From assembly GCF_030296835.1 (NCBI RefSeq), contig NZ_AP027922.1:682001-746000 (forward strand): a stretch of DNA of 64,000 bases, in the 5' to 3' direction. Numbering within the stretch: the stretch's first letter is position 1; every line of letters starts with the position of its first letter. The notes beneath the pieces were generated by a model. It saw nothing but the letters and a program-made list of their open reading frames with translations, was not told the DNA's origin and ran no database searches. Positions 1-10,429 of this stretch are shown here, piece by piece. The stretch is from Pseudoalteromonas sp. MM1 (GTDB taxonomy: Bacteria > Pseudomonadota > Gammaproteobacteria > Enterobacterales > Alteromonadaceae). The translations under genes and the position numbers were made by a program.

Positions 1-12
1 CGAGGAAATAAC

Positions 13-945
13 ATGAATTTTGTAAAATCGAGCTTATGCGTTGCTTTAGTAAGTGGTTTATCTTTTAGTGCGCTTGCAGACGTTGATGTATACGGTAAAG
101 CTAATGTTACTGTGCAATCGTCTGATGATGGTGAAGGGTCTTTCACTGAAATTAAAAGTAATGCATCTCGCTTTGGCCTAAAAGGATCTGAAAAGATTAC
201 TGATGGATTAGAAGCAGTTTATAAGTTTGAGTTTCAAGTTGATGTATCTGATGCTGACTCGAAAGGTGATAATGACGACAATATTTCTGCACGTAACCAG
301 TACGTAGGTTTAAAAGGTGCCTATGGTCAAGTTGTTGTGGGTCGTAACGATACAGCGCTTAAACAATCACAAGGTAAGTTAGATTTATTTAATGACCTTG
401 AAGGCGATATTAAAAATGTTTTTAAAGGTGAAAACCGCTTAGGTGATTCGATCACTTATACATCTAAAAGCTACGAAGGCTTTAAAGTACTTGCTACATT
501 TATTGCCGAAGACGATGTAGATGCAGATAACGGTTATTCAATGGCAGTGACCTACGGTGACTCAGCGCTTAAAAAGAGTGCGGTATACGCCTCGGTTGCA
601 GCTGATAGCGAAGTAAATGGTTACGATGTAGTACGTGCGTCAATTCAAGGTAAAGTAGAGAGCTTTAAATTAGGCGCTATGTACCAAACTCAAGAAAAAG
701 TAGACGGTAGCGCAGAAGCAGACGGCTATTTATTAAACGCAGCCTACAGCATGGGTAAAAACACATTTAAAGTGCAATATCAAGCAATGGACTTTGATGA
801 CAGTGATGACAAAACGGCAGTTTCTGTAGGTGTTGATCATAAATTAAATAAAAACATTAAAGTATTTGGTTTTTACTCAAGCTTCGATATGGACAACAAT
901 GTTGACCAAGACTACGTTGGCCTAGGTATAGAATACAAGTTTTAA
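13..945 (+). CDS. Outer-membrane porin (Gram-negative porin superfamily)
   Basis: This is a 310-residue trimeric-porin-type beta-barrel that lets small hydrophilic solutes cross the outer membrane. Residues 1-22 form a signal peptide ending in SALA, and the mature protein begins DVDVYGKANV, the usual first strand of this family. The body is rich in short alternating strands and acidic loops (for example SDADSKGDNDD), and the chain ends in an aromatic residue (EYKF), the outer-membrane insertion signature. The length is slightly below the usual 330-380 residues, so loops may be short. A GAGGA ribosome binding site lies just upstream, and a strong terminator follows, so the gene is probably monocistronic. 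The substrate cannot be predicted. Confidence 0.88.
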   Translation: MNFVKSSLCVALVSGLSFSALADVDVYGKANVTVQSSDDGEGSFTEIKSNASRFGLKGSEKITDGLEAVYKFEFQVDVSDADSKGDNDDNISARNQYVGLKGAYGQVVVGRNDTALKQSQGKLDLFNDLEGDIKNVFKGENRLGDSITYTSKSYEGFKVLATFIAEDDVDADNGYSMAVTYGDSALKKSAVYASVAADSEVNGYDVVRASIQGKVESFKLGAMYQTQEKVDGSAEADGYLLNAAYSMGKNTFKVQYQAMDFDDSDDKTAVSVGVDHKLNKNIKVFGFYSSFDMDNNVDQDYVGLGIEYKF

Positions 946-970
946 GCGTTGCTTAAACACTCCCTTTATT

Positions 971-1000
971 AACCGCGCTCTGATGAGCGCGGTTTTTTTT
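971..1000 (+). terminator. Rho-independent terminator after the porin gene
   Basis: A ten-base stem (AACCGCGCTC with GAGCGCGGTT) closes a TGAT loop and runs into eight T residues. Confidence 0.9.
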
Positions 1001-1015
1001 CTTTAAATTATTTAC

Positions 1016-1172
1016 TTACCCGCCCATAATAGACCCTCATTTGGAATGGGGTGAAATTCCTCAACTATTCCCGTAACTGTAATTAGCACCAGGCTTTAAG
1101 TCAGATACAAATGAAACATATCAATCAGCTTGAGAAGTGCTAGATTGGTATACTTTTTTAACGGGCGGGTAA
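1016..1172 (+). promoter_or_regulatory. Cobalamin (adenosylcobalamin) riboswitch
   Basis: The leader carries the conserved B12-aptamer blocks in order: GGGGTGAAATTCC at 1048, CCCGTAACTGTAA at about 1070 and AAGTCAGATAC at about 1098. A ten-base closing stem can form between TTACCCGCCC (1016-1025) and GGGCGGGTAA (1163-1172). Downstream, AGTGAGT (1213-1219) can pair with ACTCACT (1235-1241), enclosing the AAGG ribosome binding site. An alternative pairing of TGCACTA (1188-1194) with the 1212-1222 segment would release it. This suggests translational control of btuD, which is an inference. The genes that follow are B12 uptake and salvage genes, which supports the call. Confidence 0.9.
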
Positions 1173-1242
1173 ACTCATTTTTATTGATGCACTAGCTTTT
1201 TAGCTTTGTGTTAGTGAGTGCACGCTTTCTAAGGACTCACTT

Positions 1243-2052
1243 TTGCAAACTACGTTAGCGCCAAATACACCCTTGTTAAATGTTAAAAATGTGTCGTGGG
1301 AAGTCGATAACCGCGTCATTTTAAATAATATTAATTTACGCATAGCTAAGGGTAAGTTTGTTGGCTTAATTGGCCCAAATGGGGCGGGTAAGTCGAGTCT
1401 ACTGCGCTGTTTGTATCGCTTTAATAAACCCACCGTTGGTAACGTTACCTTTAATCAGCAGGATATTTGGCAGCTTAAAAATGAAGACTACGCAAAATAT
1501 GTTGCTGTGGTGCTACAAGAAACACCTGCGCAATTTAACCTCACATTATTTGATGTGGTTGCCCTTGGGCTTACGCCCCATAAATCTTTATTTAGCGCCA
1601 CCACCCACAACGATAAACAAAAAATAACACAGGCTATAAAAACCGTAGGACTTGAGCACCAGTGTAAGCAAAATTTTGAGTCGCTTTCGGGGGGCGAAAA
1701 GCAGCGTGCGTTGATTGCCCGCGCCATAGTGCAGCAACCGCAATTACTCATCATGGATGAGCCAACCAGTCATTTAGACGTTAAATACCAAATACAAGTG
1801 ATGGAACTGGCAAAATCGCTAGGGGTCACTGTGTTTGCCTCATTTCATGATTTAAATTTAGCGGCCGCTATGTGCGATGAGCTGGTGGTTATTAATAAAG
1901 GCAAAATAACACATACAGGCTCGCCTGCGCAGGTACTTAGTGAGGACATGCTAGCAGATATTTTTGGGGTATGTGCGCGCGTAACTTGCCATCCACAGCG
2001 CACAGAAAAAGGCCAAACTATCCCTCATATAACTTACTTTTATGGCTATTAA
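1243..2052 (+). CDS. btuD: Cobalamin ABC transporter ATP-binding protein
   Basis: This is the ATPase subunit of a vitamin B12/iron-siderophore-type importer, acting at the cytoplasmic face of the BtuC permease. Visible motifs are Walker A GPNGAGKS (residues 44-51), the ABC signature LSGGE (148-152) and Walker B LLIMDEP (168-174), followed by the H-loop in SFHDLN. The 269-residue length is typical. The start is TTG: AAGGA lies seven bases before it and no ATG occurs nearby in frame. The gene sits directly behind a B12 riboswitch and four bases before btuC, so cobalamin rather than heme or siderophore is the likely substrate. Confidence 0.88.
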   Translation: MQTTLAPNTPLLNVKNVSWEVDNRVILNNINLRIAKGKFVGLIGPNGAGKSSLLRCLYRFNKPTVGNVTFNQQDIWQLKNEDYAKYVAVVLQETPAQFNLTLFDVVALGLTPHKSLFSATTHNDKQKITQAIKTVGLEHQCKQNFESLSGGEKQRALIARAIVQQPQLLIMDEPTSHLDVKYQIQVMELAKSLGVTVFASFHDLNLAAAMCDELVVINKGKITHTGSPAQVLSEDMLADIFGVCARVTCHPQRTEKGQTIPHITYFYGY

Positions 2053-2056
2053 TTAA

Positions 2057-3061
2057 ATGGATATAACAAAAATAAACCAGTGGACAATATTTATAGCAGC
2101 CCTATTAATTGCACTGCTCAGCTTTTTTAGTGCACTGAGTTTTGGCGCCGCAGATACGCCGCTAAGTGATGTGCTCAAAGGGATTTTATCAGCAGGAGAG
2201 GGCTCGTTTAACGCGCGTATTATTTATGAGCTTAGATTACCCCGTACCTTACTTGCTTTTATGGCGGGCGCAGGTTTGGCTATAGCAGGGCTTATTTTAC
2301 AAACGGTTACCCGTAACCCGCTTGCTGATCCGTATTTATTTGGCATATCGTCAGGCGCGTCGTTTGGGGTAGTGCTGCTTATGGCTGTTGCGGGTATTAG
2401 TGCTGGGTTTATGTTATCGGCTGCGGCCTTATTAGGGAGCTTTTTAGCAATGGGTTTATTGATACTTATTGCTGGGCGGCAAAAAAGCTCGCAAGTAGAG
2501 TCTATGTTGCTAGCGGGGGTGGCACTGTCATTTTTATTTAGCGCATTTACAAGTTTATTGTTGTATTGGAGCGACCCGCAAGCAGTGGCTGGTATTTTGT
2601 TTTGGACGTTAGGTAGCTTTGCCCGCGCACAATGGACCACGTTATGGTTGCCATGCGTGGTTATAGTGGTGTGCATTAGCTTTATGCTGAGCTTTAAACG
2701 ACAGTTAAATGCGCTATTACTTGGCGATGAAAGCGCGATAACGCTTGGCGTGCGTGTGCACCGTTTTAGAATTTTAATGTTGGTATTGAGCTCATTAATA
2801 ACGGCTGTGCTGGTGGCCTTATGTGGCGGTATTGGTTTTGTAGGTTTAATGGTGCCGCACATAGTGCGCTTTTTTATATCTCAGGGCAGTACCGCTGGCT
2901 TACTAATTACCAGCTTAGTGGGTGGCACGTTTATGGTGTGGGTCGATGTGCTTTCGCGCTCATTACTTAAAAACCAAGAGCTCCCTGTAGGGGTGATTAC
3001 AGCAGCTATGGGTAGCGTATTTTTTTTAAGCTTACTCTTTTTTAAAAAAACAAAGGCATAG
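2057..3061 (+). CDS. btuC: Cobalamin ABC transporter permease
   Basis: This FecCD-family permease forms the inner-membrane channel for cobalamin together with BtuD. The 334 residues contain about ten hydrophobic helices. The family block [19 protein letters not shown] is followed by [16 protein letters not shown], and [12 protein letters not shown] near residue 270 is the conserved cytoplasmic loop that contacts the ATPase. The gene starts four bases after btuD and ends one base into the possible GTG start of cobQ, so the genes are tightly coupled. The family also covers iron-siderophore permeases; the riboswitch and the cobQ/cobO neighbours decide for B12. Confidence 0.9.
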   Translation: MDITKINQWTIFIAALLIALLSFFSALSFGAADTPLSDVLKGILSAGEGSFNARIIYELRLPRTLLAFMAGAGLAIAGLILQTVTRNPLADPYLFGISSGASFGVVLLMAVAGISAGFMLSAAALLGSFLAMGLLILIAGRQKSSQVESMLLAGVALSFLFSAFTSLLLYWSDPQAVAGILFWTLGSFARAQWTTLWLPCVVIVVCISFMLSFKRQLNALLLGDESAITLGVRVHRFRILMLVLSSLITAVLVALCGGIGFVGLMVPHIVRFFISQGSTAGLLITSLVGGTFMVWVDVLSRSLLKNQELPVGVITAAMGSVFFLSLLFFKKTKA

Positions 3062-3066
3062 TGCTG

Positions 3067-4551
3067 ATGAAAACCTTAATGATTCAAGGCACGACGTCAG
3101 ATGCCGGAAAAAGCACTTTAGTCGCTGCGCTTTGCAGAGTGTTTGCAAAGCGAGGCGCAAAGGTTGCGCCTTTTAAACCGCAAAATATGGCGCTTAATAG
3201 CGCGGTTACAAAAGAGGGCGGAGAAATAGGCCGTGCGCAAGCTTTGCAAGCCATAGCCGCTAAAGTAGATCCTCAAAACGACTTTAACCCCATATTGCTC
3301 AAACCAAATAGTGATACGGGAGCGCAAGTCATTGTACATGGAAAAGCCATTAGTAATATGGAGGCAGGGGCATATCATAATTATAAACAGGTTGCGATGG
3401 ATGCAGTGCTTGCCTCGCATAAACGCTTAGCTAAACAGTTTGATTTATTATTGGTTGAGGGCGCAGGCAGCCCTGCAGAAATAAACCTGCGCGAAAACGA
3501 CATTGCCAATATGGGTTACGCAGAAGCGGTAGATTGCCCTGTCATTATTATTGCCGATATAGACAAAGGCGGTGTGTTCGCGCATTTAGTGGGTACATTA
3601 GCGCTGCTAAGCGAATCCGAGCAAGCGCGCGTAAAAGGCTTTGTTATAAACCGTTTTAGAGGCGATATAAGTTTACTGCAAAGCGGGCTTGATTGGCTTG
3701 AGTGCTATACAAAAAAACCAGTGCTTGGAGTACTGCCCTATTTACATGATTTAGCCCTTGATGCTGAAGATGCCGTTGCTATAGATAACAAGGTGACGAC
3801 TGCCACTATTAATATAGCCGTGCTTTTATTGCCGCATATTAGTAACCACACCGATTTTGATGCATTACGGCTGCACCCAAATATTAATATCAATTATGTA
3901 CGCCACACACACGTGATCCCACCAGTTGATCTGATTATTATTCCTGGCAGTAAAAACGTGCTGGGCGATTTAAGCTTTGTAAAAAGTGAAGGCTGGGATA
4001 CGCAAATCCAGCGCCACATACGTTATGGCGGTAAAGTGTTGGGTGTATGTGGCGGCATGCAAATGTTAGGCAAAAGCATTGCTGATCCGATGGGAGTGGA
4101 ATCGTCATTAAAGCGTGTTAAAGGCCTTGGATTAAGTGACTTTGATACCACTCTTAGCACACAAAAAGTACTTACTAAAGTAACCGCAACTATGCAGTTA
4201 AATGATAATAAAACCCCCTGTAGTGGTTACGAAATACATGCGGGCATTAGTGAAGGCGCAGCACTTAATAAGCCATTTTTAATGTTTAACGCGCACCCTA
4301 ATGGATTTGTAAGCGATGGTTTTATTAGTGATGACAATGCCATTGCTGGTACTTATTTACACGGCTTGTTTGATGAAGCCAACGCCACATCGCAAATTTT
4401 AAACTGGGTAAAACCAGAGGTCGTAATAAAGCCCATTAGTATTGCTAAGCACCGCGAACAGCAGTTAGAACGCTTAGCCACTATGTGTGAGACACACTTA
4501 AACATACAACATATTATATCGATTTATGAAGGACACAATAATGACAGATAA
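3067..4551 (+). CDS. cobQ: Cobyric acid synthase
   Basis: CobQ/CbiP amidates the b, d, e and g side chains of adenosyl-cobyrinate a,c-diamide using glutamine and ATP, giving cobyric acid. The N-terminal P-loop-like dethiobiotin-synthetase fold is visible ([11 protein letters not shown] near residues 7-17). The C-terminal half is a class I glutamine amidotransferase with its nucleophile in [10 protein letters not shown] (Cys near 327) and a late His in YLHGLF. I prefer the ATG at 3067 because AAGG lies about ten bases upstream; a GTG at 3061 is also in frame. The gene overlaps cobO. It belongs to the riboswitch-led B12 operon and would act in assembly or salvage. Confidence 0.92.
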   Translation: MKTLMIQGTTSDAGKSTLVAALCRVFAKRGAKVAPFKPQNMALNSAVTKEGGEIGRAQALQAIAAKVDPQNDFNPILLKPNSDTGAQVIVHGKAISNMEAGAYHNYKQVAMDAVLASHKRLAKQFDLLLVEGAGSPAEINLRENDIANMGYAEAVDCPVIIIADIDKGGVFAHLVGTLALLSESEQARVKGFVINRFRGDISLLQSGLDWLECYTKKPVLGVLPYLHDLALDAEDAVAIDNKVTTATINIAVLLLPHISNHTDFDALRLHPNININYVRHTHVIPPVDLIIIPGSKNVLGDLSFVKSEGWDTQIQRHIRYGGKVLGVCGGMQMLGKSIADPMGVESSLKRVKGLGLSDFDTTLSTQKVLTKVTATMQLNDNKTPCSGYEIHAGISEGAALNKPFLMFNAHPNGFVSDGFISDDNAIAGTYLHGLFDEANATSQILNWVKPEVVIKPISIAKHREQQLERLATMCETHLNIQHIISIYEGHNNDR

Positions 4552-5140
4552 AAGCAACGATAAGCACCAGCAGCGCCAGCAAAAAGTAAAAGAACAGGTA
4601 GATGCGCGTGTGGCCGCAGCGCAAGAAGTAAAAGGTATATTTCAAGTAATTACAGGAAATGGTAAAGGTAAATCAACCTCGGGCTTTGGTGTGGTTGCAC
4701 GTTGTGTTGGTCATGGTAAAAAAGCTGCTGTGTGTCAGTTTATTAAAGGCACATGGGAGTGTGGAGAGCGTAACTTATTACAAGGCGCAGGGGTTGAATT
4801 TGCCGTGATGAATACAGGGTTTACGTGGGATACGCAAAACAAAGAAGCCGACACCGCAGCCGCGCAAGCAACATGGCAAGAGGCAAAGCGTATGCTGGCC
4901 GATAGCAGTATTGATTTGGTATTACTTGATGAGCTTACCTACATGGTGACCTACGGTTATATTGATTTAGACGAGGTAGTAAGCGCGCTAAATAATCGCC
5001 CTCCCATGCAGTCGGTTATTATTACAGGTCGTGCAGCGCATCGCACGTTAACTGACCTTGCCGATACGGTAAGCGAAGTGCGTAATGTTAAACATGCCTT
5101 CGATTCAGGTATTAAGGCGCTTGAAGGATTTGATTACTAA
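4541..5140 (+). CDS. cobO: Cob(I)yrinic acid a,c-diamide adenosyltransferase
   Basis: CobO/BtuR (CobA-type) transfers the 5'-deoxyadenosyl group of ATP to cobalt(I) corrinoids. The protein has the family P-loop [12 protein letters not shown] near residue 40 and a Walker-B-like VLLDEL. The ATG at 4541 is chosen because GAAGGA lies at 4528-4533; an upstream in-frame ATG at 4526 lies in front of that site and is unlikely. This gives 199 residues, the normal size. It overlaps the end of cobQ by 11 bases and its stop shares one base with the btuF start, so translation is probably coupled. Confidence 0.93.
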   Translation: MTDKSNDKHQQRQQKVKEQVDARVAAAQEVKGIFQVITGNGKGKSTSGFGVVARCVGHGKKAAVCQFIKGTWECGERNLLQGAGVEFAVMNTGFTWDTQNKEADTAAAQATWQEAKRMLADSSIDLVLLDELTYMVTYGYIDLDEVVSALNNRPPMQSVIITGRAAHRTLTDLADTVSEVRNVKHAFDSGIKALEGFDY

Positions 5141-6000
5141 TGTACAACGCGTTTTTTGCTGCACTACTGTTTTTGTGTTTAGGGGGCAATGCTGCAGCGA
5201 GTGATACAACTACACAAGATAAACTACGTGTTGTTGCACTGGCTCCCCACATAGTAGAAAACCTATTTGCTATAGGTGCGGGGGGTAATATTGTTGGCAC
5301 TGTTGATTACGCCGATTACCCAATTGAAGCTAAAAGTATAGAGCGGATTGGAGGTTACTATGGTATTTCCCTTGAGAAATTATTAGCGCTAAAACCTGAT
5401 TTAGTGATTGCGTGGAAAAGCGGTAATCAAAGTGAAGATTTAGAGCAAATAAAGCGCCTAGGTATAAATGTTCACTTAAGTAACCCAACCACAATAGAGA
5501 GCTTGGCTAATGAGCTAATTACACTTGGCCAGCTTACTGGGTATGTTGAGCAAAGTCAGCAGGTAGCAGCAAACTTTACAAAAAGGTTAGCTGCAATTAA
5601 ACAGCGCTACCATAGTAAAGAGCCGCTAAGTGGTTTTTATCAGCTTTGGGCTGAGCCCATGATGACAGTAAATAATAAAACTTGGATAAACCAGCTTATT
5701 GAGATTTGCCAAGTAAGCAATGTATTTGCACACAGCCCAACCGACTACCCGCAAATAAGTATTGAAAACGTGGTGATTAAAAAACCACAGATTATTATTA
5801 TTCCTGATGAACACGCCGATAAGCCACAACCTAAAATTAATTGGCAAAAATGGCCAGAAGTTCCCGCTGTAAAACACAATCAATTTGTACGTGTAAATGC
5901 TGACTTACTGCATAGATTTTCGCCGCGCATGCTAGATGGCTTGGCTAATATGTGTGATAAAATAGATGCATCACGCAAACAAATTAAGAGTATACAATGA
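5140..6000 (+). CDS. btuF: Periplasmic cobalamin-binding protein (BtuF-like)
   Basis: This is the solute-binding component that would deliver cobalamin to BtuCD. Residues 1-20 are a signal peptide ending in NAAA. The mature protein has the helical-backbone metal/B12-receptor fold: [18 protein letters not shown], then [31 protein letters not shown] and, later, a second lobe ending in the LDGLANMC helix. Its 286 residues are close to E. coli BtuF. It overlaps cobO by one base and ung by four (ATGA). Other class III binding proteins (siderophore, hemin) look alike; operon context supports B12. Confidence 0.87.
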   Translation: MYNAFFAALLFLCLGGNAAASDTTTQDKLRVVALAPHIVENLFAIGAGGNIVGTVDYADYPIEAKSIERIGGYYGISLEKLLALKPDLVIAWKSGNQSEDLEQIKRLGINVHLSNPTTIESLANELITLGQLTGYVEQSQQVAANFTKRLAAIKQRYHSKEPLSGFYQLWAEPMMTVNNKTWINQLIEICQVSNVFAHSPTDYPQISIENVVIKKPQIIIIPDEHADKPQPKINWQKWPEVPAVKHNQFVRVNADLLHRFSPRMLDGLANMCDKIDASRKQIKSIQ

Positions 6001-6659
6001 GCGATTGGTCAGCCTTTTTAGAATATGAATTACAGCAGCCTTATATGCAGCAAACGTTAGATTATGTCGCAAAGCGCCGCGAAGAAGGGGTTGCTATTTA
6101 CCCGCCAGAGTCACAAGTATTTAGCGCCTTTGAAGCTACAGCCCTTAACAATATTCGCGTGGTTATTTTAGGCCAAGACCCATACCACGGAGAAGGCCAA
6201 GCCCATGGTTTATGTTTTTCTGTGTTGCCAGAGGTTAAAAAGTTACCGCCGTCGCTAAAAAATATGTACAAGGAATTGGCAACGGATATTCCCGGTTTTG
6301 ACATACCAGAGCATGGTTACTTACAAAACTGGGCTGAGCAGGGCGTGTTTTTACTCAATACCGTACTCACGGTTGAGCAAGGCCAAGCCCACTCACATAA
6401 GCATTTAGGGTGGGAGCAATTTACCGATAGCGTGATAGCTCATATAAATGCACACTGCAAAGGGGTCGTGTTTATTTTATGGGGCGCTCATGCACAAAAA
6501 AAAGGTAAAAATATTAACAGCGCTCGCCATCATATTTTAAAAGGGCCGCACCCATCACCGCTTTCTGCGCATCGTGGTTTTTTTGGTTGTAAGCACTTTT
6601 CACAAACAAATGAATTATTACAAGCCCAAGGCGATAAGCCCATTAATTGGCAGGTTTAA
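5997..6659 (+). CDS. ung: Uracil-DNA glycosylase
   Basis: Ung removes uracil from DNA as the first step of base excision repair. The family-1 signatures are intact: the water-activating motif [18 protein letters not shown] and the DNA-intercalation motif [13 protein letters not shown]. At 220 residues it is full length. It starts inside the btuF stop codon (ATGA), so it is probably translationally coupled to the B12 operon. That is an unusual place for a repair gene, and no separate promoter is obvious because the upstream sequence is all coding. Confidence 0.97.
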   Translation: MSDWSAFLEYELQQPYMQQTLDYVAKRREEGVAIYPPESQVFSAFEATALNNIRVVILGQDPYHGEGQAHGLCFSVLPEVKKLPPSLKNMYKELATDIPGFDIPEHGYLQNWAEQGVFLLNTVLTVEQGQAHSHKHLGWEQFTDSVIAHINAHCKGVVFILWGAHAQKKGKNINSARHHILKGPHPSPLSAHRGFFGCKHFSQTNELLQAQGDKPINWQV

Positions 6660-6670
6660 TTGATATAGTA

Positions 6671-6698
6671 AAAAGGCTTTCATACGTGAAAGCCTTTT
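6671..6698. terminator. Bidirectional terminator between ung and the DUF3545 gene
   Basis: AAAAGGCTTTCA pairs with TGAAAGCCTTTT around a TACG loop. Short T runs occur on both strands, which fits the convergent genes on either side. Confidence 0.7.
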
Positions 6699-6720
6699 GA
6701 TTAGTTGATGTGTATTAAAA

Positions 6721-6909
6721 TTAAAAATCTAGCTCATCAATTTCAATACTGTCTGTAAAAAAGTCTAACTCCTGTAGTTCTTTACGTAACCGTTGTTTGT
6801 CTTTTATGGCCTCAATCTCGCGCCACTTTCTTTTTTTATTCTTTTGAGAGGTTTTTCTTGTTGTATCAGGACCTTCTAATATCTCTAATATATCGTTTAG
6901 GCTATCCAT
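6721..6909 (-). CDS. Small DUF3545-family protein
   Basis: This is a 62-residue highly charged protein. The core KKRKWREIEAIKDKQRLRKEL matches my recollection of the DUF3545 family of small proteins in marine gammaproteobacteria; its function is unknown. The N-terminus (MDSLNDILEILEG) and the C-terminus are acidic and flank a basic helical centre, suggesting a nucleic-acid or protein contact; that is inference. The ribosome binding site GGAGATAGTC precedes the ATG. It is convergent with ung. Confidence 0.75.
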   Translation of the reverse strand: MDSLNDILEILEGPDTTRKTSQKNKKRKWREIEAIKDKQRLRKELQELDFFTDSIEIDELDF

Positions 6910-7156
6910 GACTATCTCCTATTGATTTTAGTGAACCTCGAGAATACCTATACCACAGGCCTAGCTAAAATAGAATAAAAAAGTGACGAATTTGTTACAG
7001 GTATGTGATGCATTGATGAAGTTTAATACTAACTTTCTTTAATGGCCGCGCTATTTTGAGATACGAAGAATAAATAAAAAACACTAAAAGCTAGTGCTTG
7101 CAATGACACTTGCTGTGGCAGGTTAGTTTAAAGCAGAAGCGATTATATTAAAGGCA

Positions 7157-7183
7157 CAAAAAAACGCCGCAGGTGCGGCGTTT
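7157..7183 (-). terminator. Rho-independent terminator after tal
   Basis: On the minus strand AAACGCCGC and GCGGCGTTT pair around ACCT and run into a T tract. Confidence 0.88.
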
Positions 7184-7202
7184 AATAAATAATTAGCGCG
7201 TA

Positions 7203-8153
7203 TTACATAGCTTTAAAACGTGCTTCTAGCTGCTCTTGTGCATCTGCGAATGAGCGAATACCCTCAGCTAGTTTTTCAGTTGCCATTGCATCTTGGTTAT
7301 GTAACCAACGGAACTGCGATTCAGTAAGTGGAGCAGGCTTTGGCTCTTTAGGAATATCACTTTGCAGTAAGTATTCTTCTGCGCCTTCTAAATTGCCTAA
7401 ATCTTCAAGTAGGTTAGGGCTAATTGTTAGCTTGTCACAACCTGTAAGTGCAATAATTTCGCCGGTATTACGGAAGCTTGCGCCCATAACAACGGTTTTG
7501 TAATCATGGCGTTTATAAAACTCAAAAATGCTACGTACAGATTGAACACCTGGATCTTGTAGCGGGTCGGTTGGTTTTTCCATACCATTTGCTACGTGCC
7601 AATCTAAAATACGGCCAACAAATGGCGAGATTAAAAATACATTTGCATCAGCACATGCACGTGCTTGAGCATCGCTAAATAATAAAGTCAGGTTACATTT
7701 AGTCCCTTCTTTTTCTAGCTGTTCGGCCGCTTTAATACCTTCCCATGTAGACGCAACTTTGATTAAAATTTTGTCTTTGCTTACACCTTCTTTTTCATAA
7801 AGGCTAAGCAGGGTATGTGCTTTATCAATAGTTGCTTGGGTGTCGAATGATAAACGAGCATCTACTTCAGTAGAAATATAACCAGGTACAATTTCGCTAA
7901 TTTCTTTACCAATTAATACGGCAAAGTAGTCACATGCAAGTTCAAGCTGTTTAGCTGCATCTTGCTCTGTTTCTTTTGCATAGCTCCAAGCTTTATCTAA
8001 ATAAGGCTTGTAAGCTTCAATCTCGCTCGCTTTTAATAAAAGCGACGGGTTTGTGGTTGCATCTTCTGGTTGATGCTTTTTGATCGCTTCAATATCGCCA
8101 GTGTCGGCTACGATAGATGAATGTTGTTTTAGCCTTTGTAGAGCGCTAGTCAT
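7203..8153 (-). CDS. tal: Transaldolase
   Basis: Transaldolase moves a dihydroxyacetone unit between sedoheptulose 7-phosphate and glyceraldehyde 3-phosphate in the non-oxidative pentose phosphate pathway. The Schiff-base lysine is Lys132 in [11 protein letters not shown], at the same number as in E. coli TalB, and [12 protein letters not shown] near residue 31 is the family signature. Its 316 residues match the classical TalA/B subfamily. GAGGAAGGC precedes the start. The gene stands alone, transcribed away from yaaA, with its own terminator. Confidence 0.97.
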   Translation of the reverse strand: MTSALQRLKQHSSIVADTGDIEAIKKHQPEDATTNPSLLLKASEIEAYKPYLDKAWSYAKETEQDAAKQLELACDYFAVLIGKEISEIVPGYISTEVDARLSFDTQATIDKAHTLLSLYEKEGVSKDKILIKVASTWEGIKAAEQLEKEGTKCNLTLLFSDAQARACADANVFLISPFVGRILDWHVANGMEKPTDPLQDPGVQSVRSIFEFYKRHDYKTVVMGASFRNTGEIIALTGCDKLTISPNLLEDLGNLEGAEEYLLQSDIPKEPKPAPLTESQFRWLHNQDAMATEKLAEGIRSFADAQEQLEARFKAM

Positions 8154-8407
8154 TTGCCTTCCTCATTCCAAGCAAGTTAAAAGAAAATCTAAACTACCTT
8201 AATATAAGTATTCAATACTGCAACAGTGTGACAATGCTTGATAGGTCTTATGTCCTTATCAATAGAAAAACGACGATGCATGATTTATTAAGGTAGGATT
8301 TAGGCCATTGCGATTAATTTTCAATGGTATTTTATAAACAAAACGTGCTTTTCGTCTCATTTAATGTTGAAATTGACATTAAATAAATTACAAGTCAATA
8401 GCTAACT

Positions 8408-9187
8408 ATGATCACTGTTATTTCACCAGCAAAAAATCTTGATTACGAAACGCCACCCGCAACAGATAAGTTCACTCAACCTGAATTACTAGAGCACAGC
8501 GAAGAGCTCATGAAAGTATGCCGTGAACTAACTCCAGCGCAAATTGGCAGCCTAATGAAAATTAGCGATAAGCTAGCAGGGCTTAACGCTGCGCGCTTTA
8601 GCGAATGGTCGCAACCATTTACGCAAAGTAATGCTAAACAAGCGGTGCTAGCCTTTAACGGCGATGTGTACGGTGGTTTAGATGCCGCAACACTTACTGC
8701 AGCCAACCTCGATTATGCGCAAAGCCATTTACGTATACTTTCAGGTTTATACGGTTTATTAAAACCACTTGATTTAATGCAAGCCTACCGCCTCGAAATG
8801 GGCACCAAGCTTGATAACCCTCGCGGTAAAAACTTGTATGAATTTTGGGGCAGTATTATTGCTAATAAATTAAACGAGGAACTAAAAGCGCAAGACGCAC
8901 AATACCTCGTTAATCTTGCTTCAAATGAGTACTTTAAAGCAGTAGATAAAAAAGCGCTTAATGCACAAATTATTACGCCGCATTTTAAAGATTGTAAAAA
9001 TGGTCAATATAAAGTAATTAGCTTTTACGCTAAAAAAGCACGCGGCATGATGGCCCGTTACATCATAGAAAACCAAGTAACGCAGCTTAGCCAATTAAAA
9101 GAGTTTAGTGTGGCGGGTTATTACTTTAGTCCTGAAGCAACCACTAAAGATCTTGAGCCTGTATTTATGCGCGACGAACAAAATTAA
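8408..9187 (+). CDS. yaaA: Peroxide stress protein YaaA (DUF328/UPF0246)
   Basis: YaaA limits intracellular iron damage during hydrogen peroxide stress in E. coli. The 259-residue protein shows the family start [14 protein letters not shown] and the core blocks [35 protein letters not shown] and [14 protein letters not shown]. No transmembrane segments are present. It is divergent from tal with about 250 bases between them and ends in a strong terminator. As in E. coli it lies close to a transaldolase gene (talB-yaaA neighbourhood), which supports orthology. Confidence 0.95.
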   Translation: MITVISPAKNLDYETPPATDKFTQPELLEHSEELMKVCRELTPAQIGSLMKISDKLAGLNAARFSEWSQPFTQSNAKQAVLAFNGDVYGGLDAATLTAANLDYAQSHLRILSGLYGLLKPLDLMQAYRLEMGTKLDNPRGKNLYEFWGSIIANKLNEELKAQDAQYLVNLASNEYFKAVDKKALNAQIITPHFKDCKNGQYKVISFYAKKARGMMARYIIENQVTQLSQLKEFSVAGYYFSPEATTKDLEPVFMRDEQN

Positions 9188-9215
9188 GCGTTTATACTCA
9201 GCAAACAATGAGTTA

Positions 9216-9243
9216 AAAAGCCATGCAATGCATGGCTTTTTTT
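9216..9243 (+). terminator. Rho-independent terminator after yaaA
   Basis: AGCCATGC pairs with GCATGGCT around AAT, flanked by A and T runs. Confidence 0.9.
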
Positions 9244-9310
9244 ATGCTGGCGCTAAACTTGCTAACTTCACCTACTATTAATGAGATAAAAAATAGATAG
9301 GTGTAAAAAT

Positions 9311-10267
9311 ATGATCAGTATTCCTTCAGTTGGCGAAGCCGAAAAGCTCATCGAAGAAAAACTCGGTGGGTGGTTTGATGTCGTTATTAGCCACATCCCA
9401 AACTTTATTGTGGCCGTGGTGATAGCCATTGTATTTTCAATAATAGCGCGCTTTGCCGGTCAGCTGATGAAAAACCTATTAAGGCGTTCACTCGACTCAA
9501 AACAAATAGCCGACCTAATGGCCTCTATTTTTAAGGTCATTGTGTTATGTGTGGGCCTATTTATCGCTTTAGATTTTATGGGGTTAAAAGGCACAGTTAC
9601 ATCGTTACTAGCGGGTGCGGGTATTGTGGGTTTAGCTATTGGCTTTGCTTTTCAAGACATGACCGAGAACTTAATTGCCGGTATTGCTATGGGAATACGC
9701 AAGCCATTTAAAGCGGGTGATGTAATTGAAACCGACGATGTATTTGGCTCGGTACATTCTATAAACCTGCGTAACACGCTAATAGAGAGCTTTTACGGGC
9801 AGTTAATACTGGTACCTAACAAGGTATTATTTAGAAATGTGTTAAAAAACTACACCACGTTAGGCGTTAGACGAATAGAAGTACCGGTGGGTATTTCATA
9901 CGGCGACGACATTGAAAAAGCCAAAGAAGTTATCGTTGATAAAATTAACGAGTTTGACTTTGTAATACGTAAAGATGAAACCGCTGTGTACGCAGAAGGT
10001 TTTGGCGACAGTAGCATTAATTTACTGGTGTGGTTTTGGATAAAATACCCAGGCGAGCCAGACTTTATGACAGTACGTCACAAGGGCGTAGTGGCCGTTA
10101 AACAAGCACTTGATGCTGCAGATATTAGTATTCCATTCCCAATACGTACGTTAGATTTTGGCATTAAAGGCGGTGAAAAGCTCGATGCCATGATAAGCGA
10201 TAAAATAAACCAGCAGTCAGCAAATAAAGAGGGTGATAATAATACTGATGCAAGCCAAGGTGAGTAA
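9311..10267 (+). CDS. Small-conductance mechanosensitive channel (MscS family)
   Basis: This inner-membrane channel should open under membrane tension to release solutes during hypo-osmotic shock. Three hydrophobic helices occupy about residues 25-115. The third is the glycine/alanine-rich pore helix (LLAGAGIVGLAIGFAFQDMTENLIAGI), which leads into KPFKAGDVIE, the start of the cytoplasmic beta domain. The vestibule follows, and the acidic tail after residue 290 (GDNNTDASQGE) resembles none I know. Its 318 residues are slightly longer than E. coli MscS (286). It is monocistronic by position. Confidence 0.92.
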   Translation: MISIPSVGEAEKLIEEKLGGWFDVVISHIPNFIVAVVIAIVFSIIARFAGQLMKNLLRRSLDSKQIADLMASIFKVIVLCVGLFIALDFMGLKGTVTSLLAGAGIVGLAIGFAFQDMTENLIAGIAMGIRKPFKAGDVIETDDVFGSVHSINLRNTLIESFYGQLILVPNKVLFRNVLKNYTTLGVRRIEVPVGISYGDDIEKAKEVIVDKINEFDFVIRKDETAVYAEGFGDSSINLLVWFWIKYPGEPDFMTVRHKGVVAVKQALDAADISIPFPIRTLDFGIKGGEKLDAMISDKINQQSANKEGDNNTDASQGE

Positions 10268-10429
10268 ATAATTTAAAACTCACAACGCAAAAGCATTGGG
10301 AAATAGTTACCGACTATCAGCGCGTTTTTACAAAGTAAAAGCGCGGTGATATATACCATTAATTAAGTCGTTTTAAAATGTTGATTGATATTTAACCTTT
10401 CGTACTTTAAATTTAACACTTTAAAAATA

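Noticed and set aside
2224..2862. Long minus-strand open frame opposite btuC
   Set aside because: It is a shadow of a clear permease gene, with a composition rich in Asn, Ser and Pro and no family features or ribosome binding site.
10320..10345. Hairpin after the MscS gene as a terminator
   Set aside because: The stem has a bulge and no T tract follows on the plus strand.
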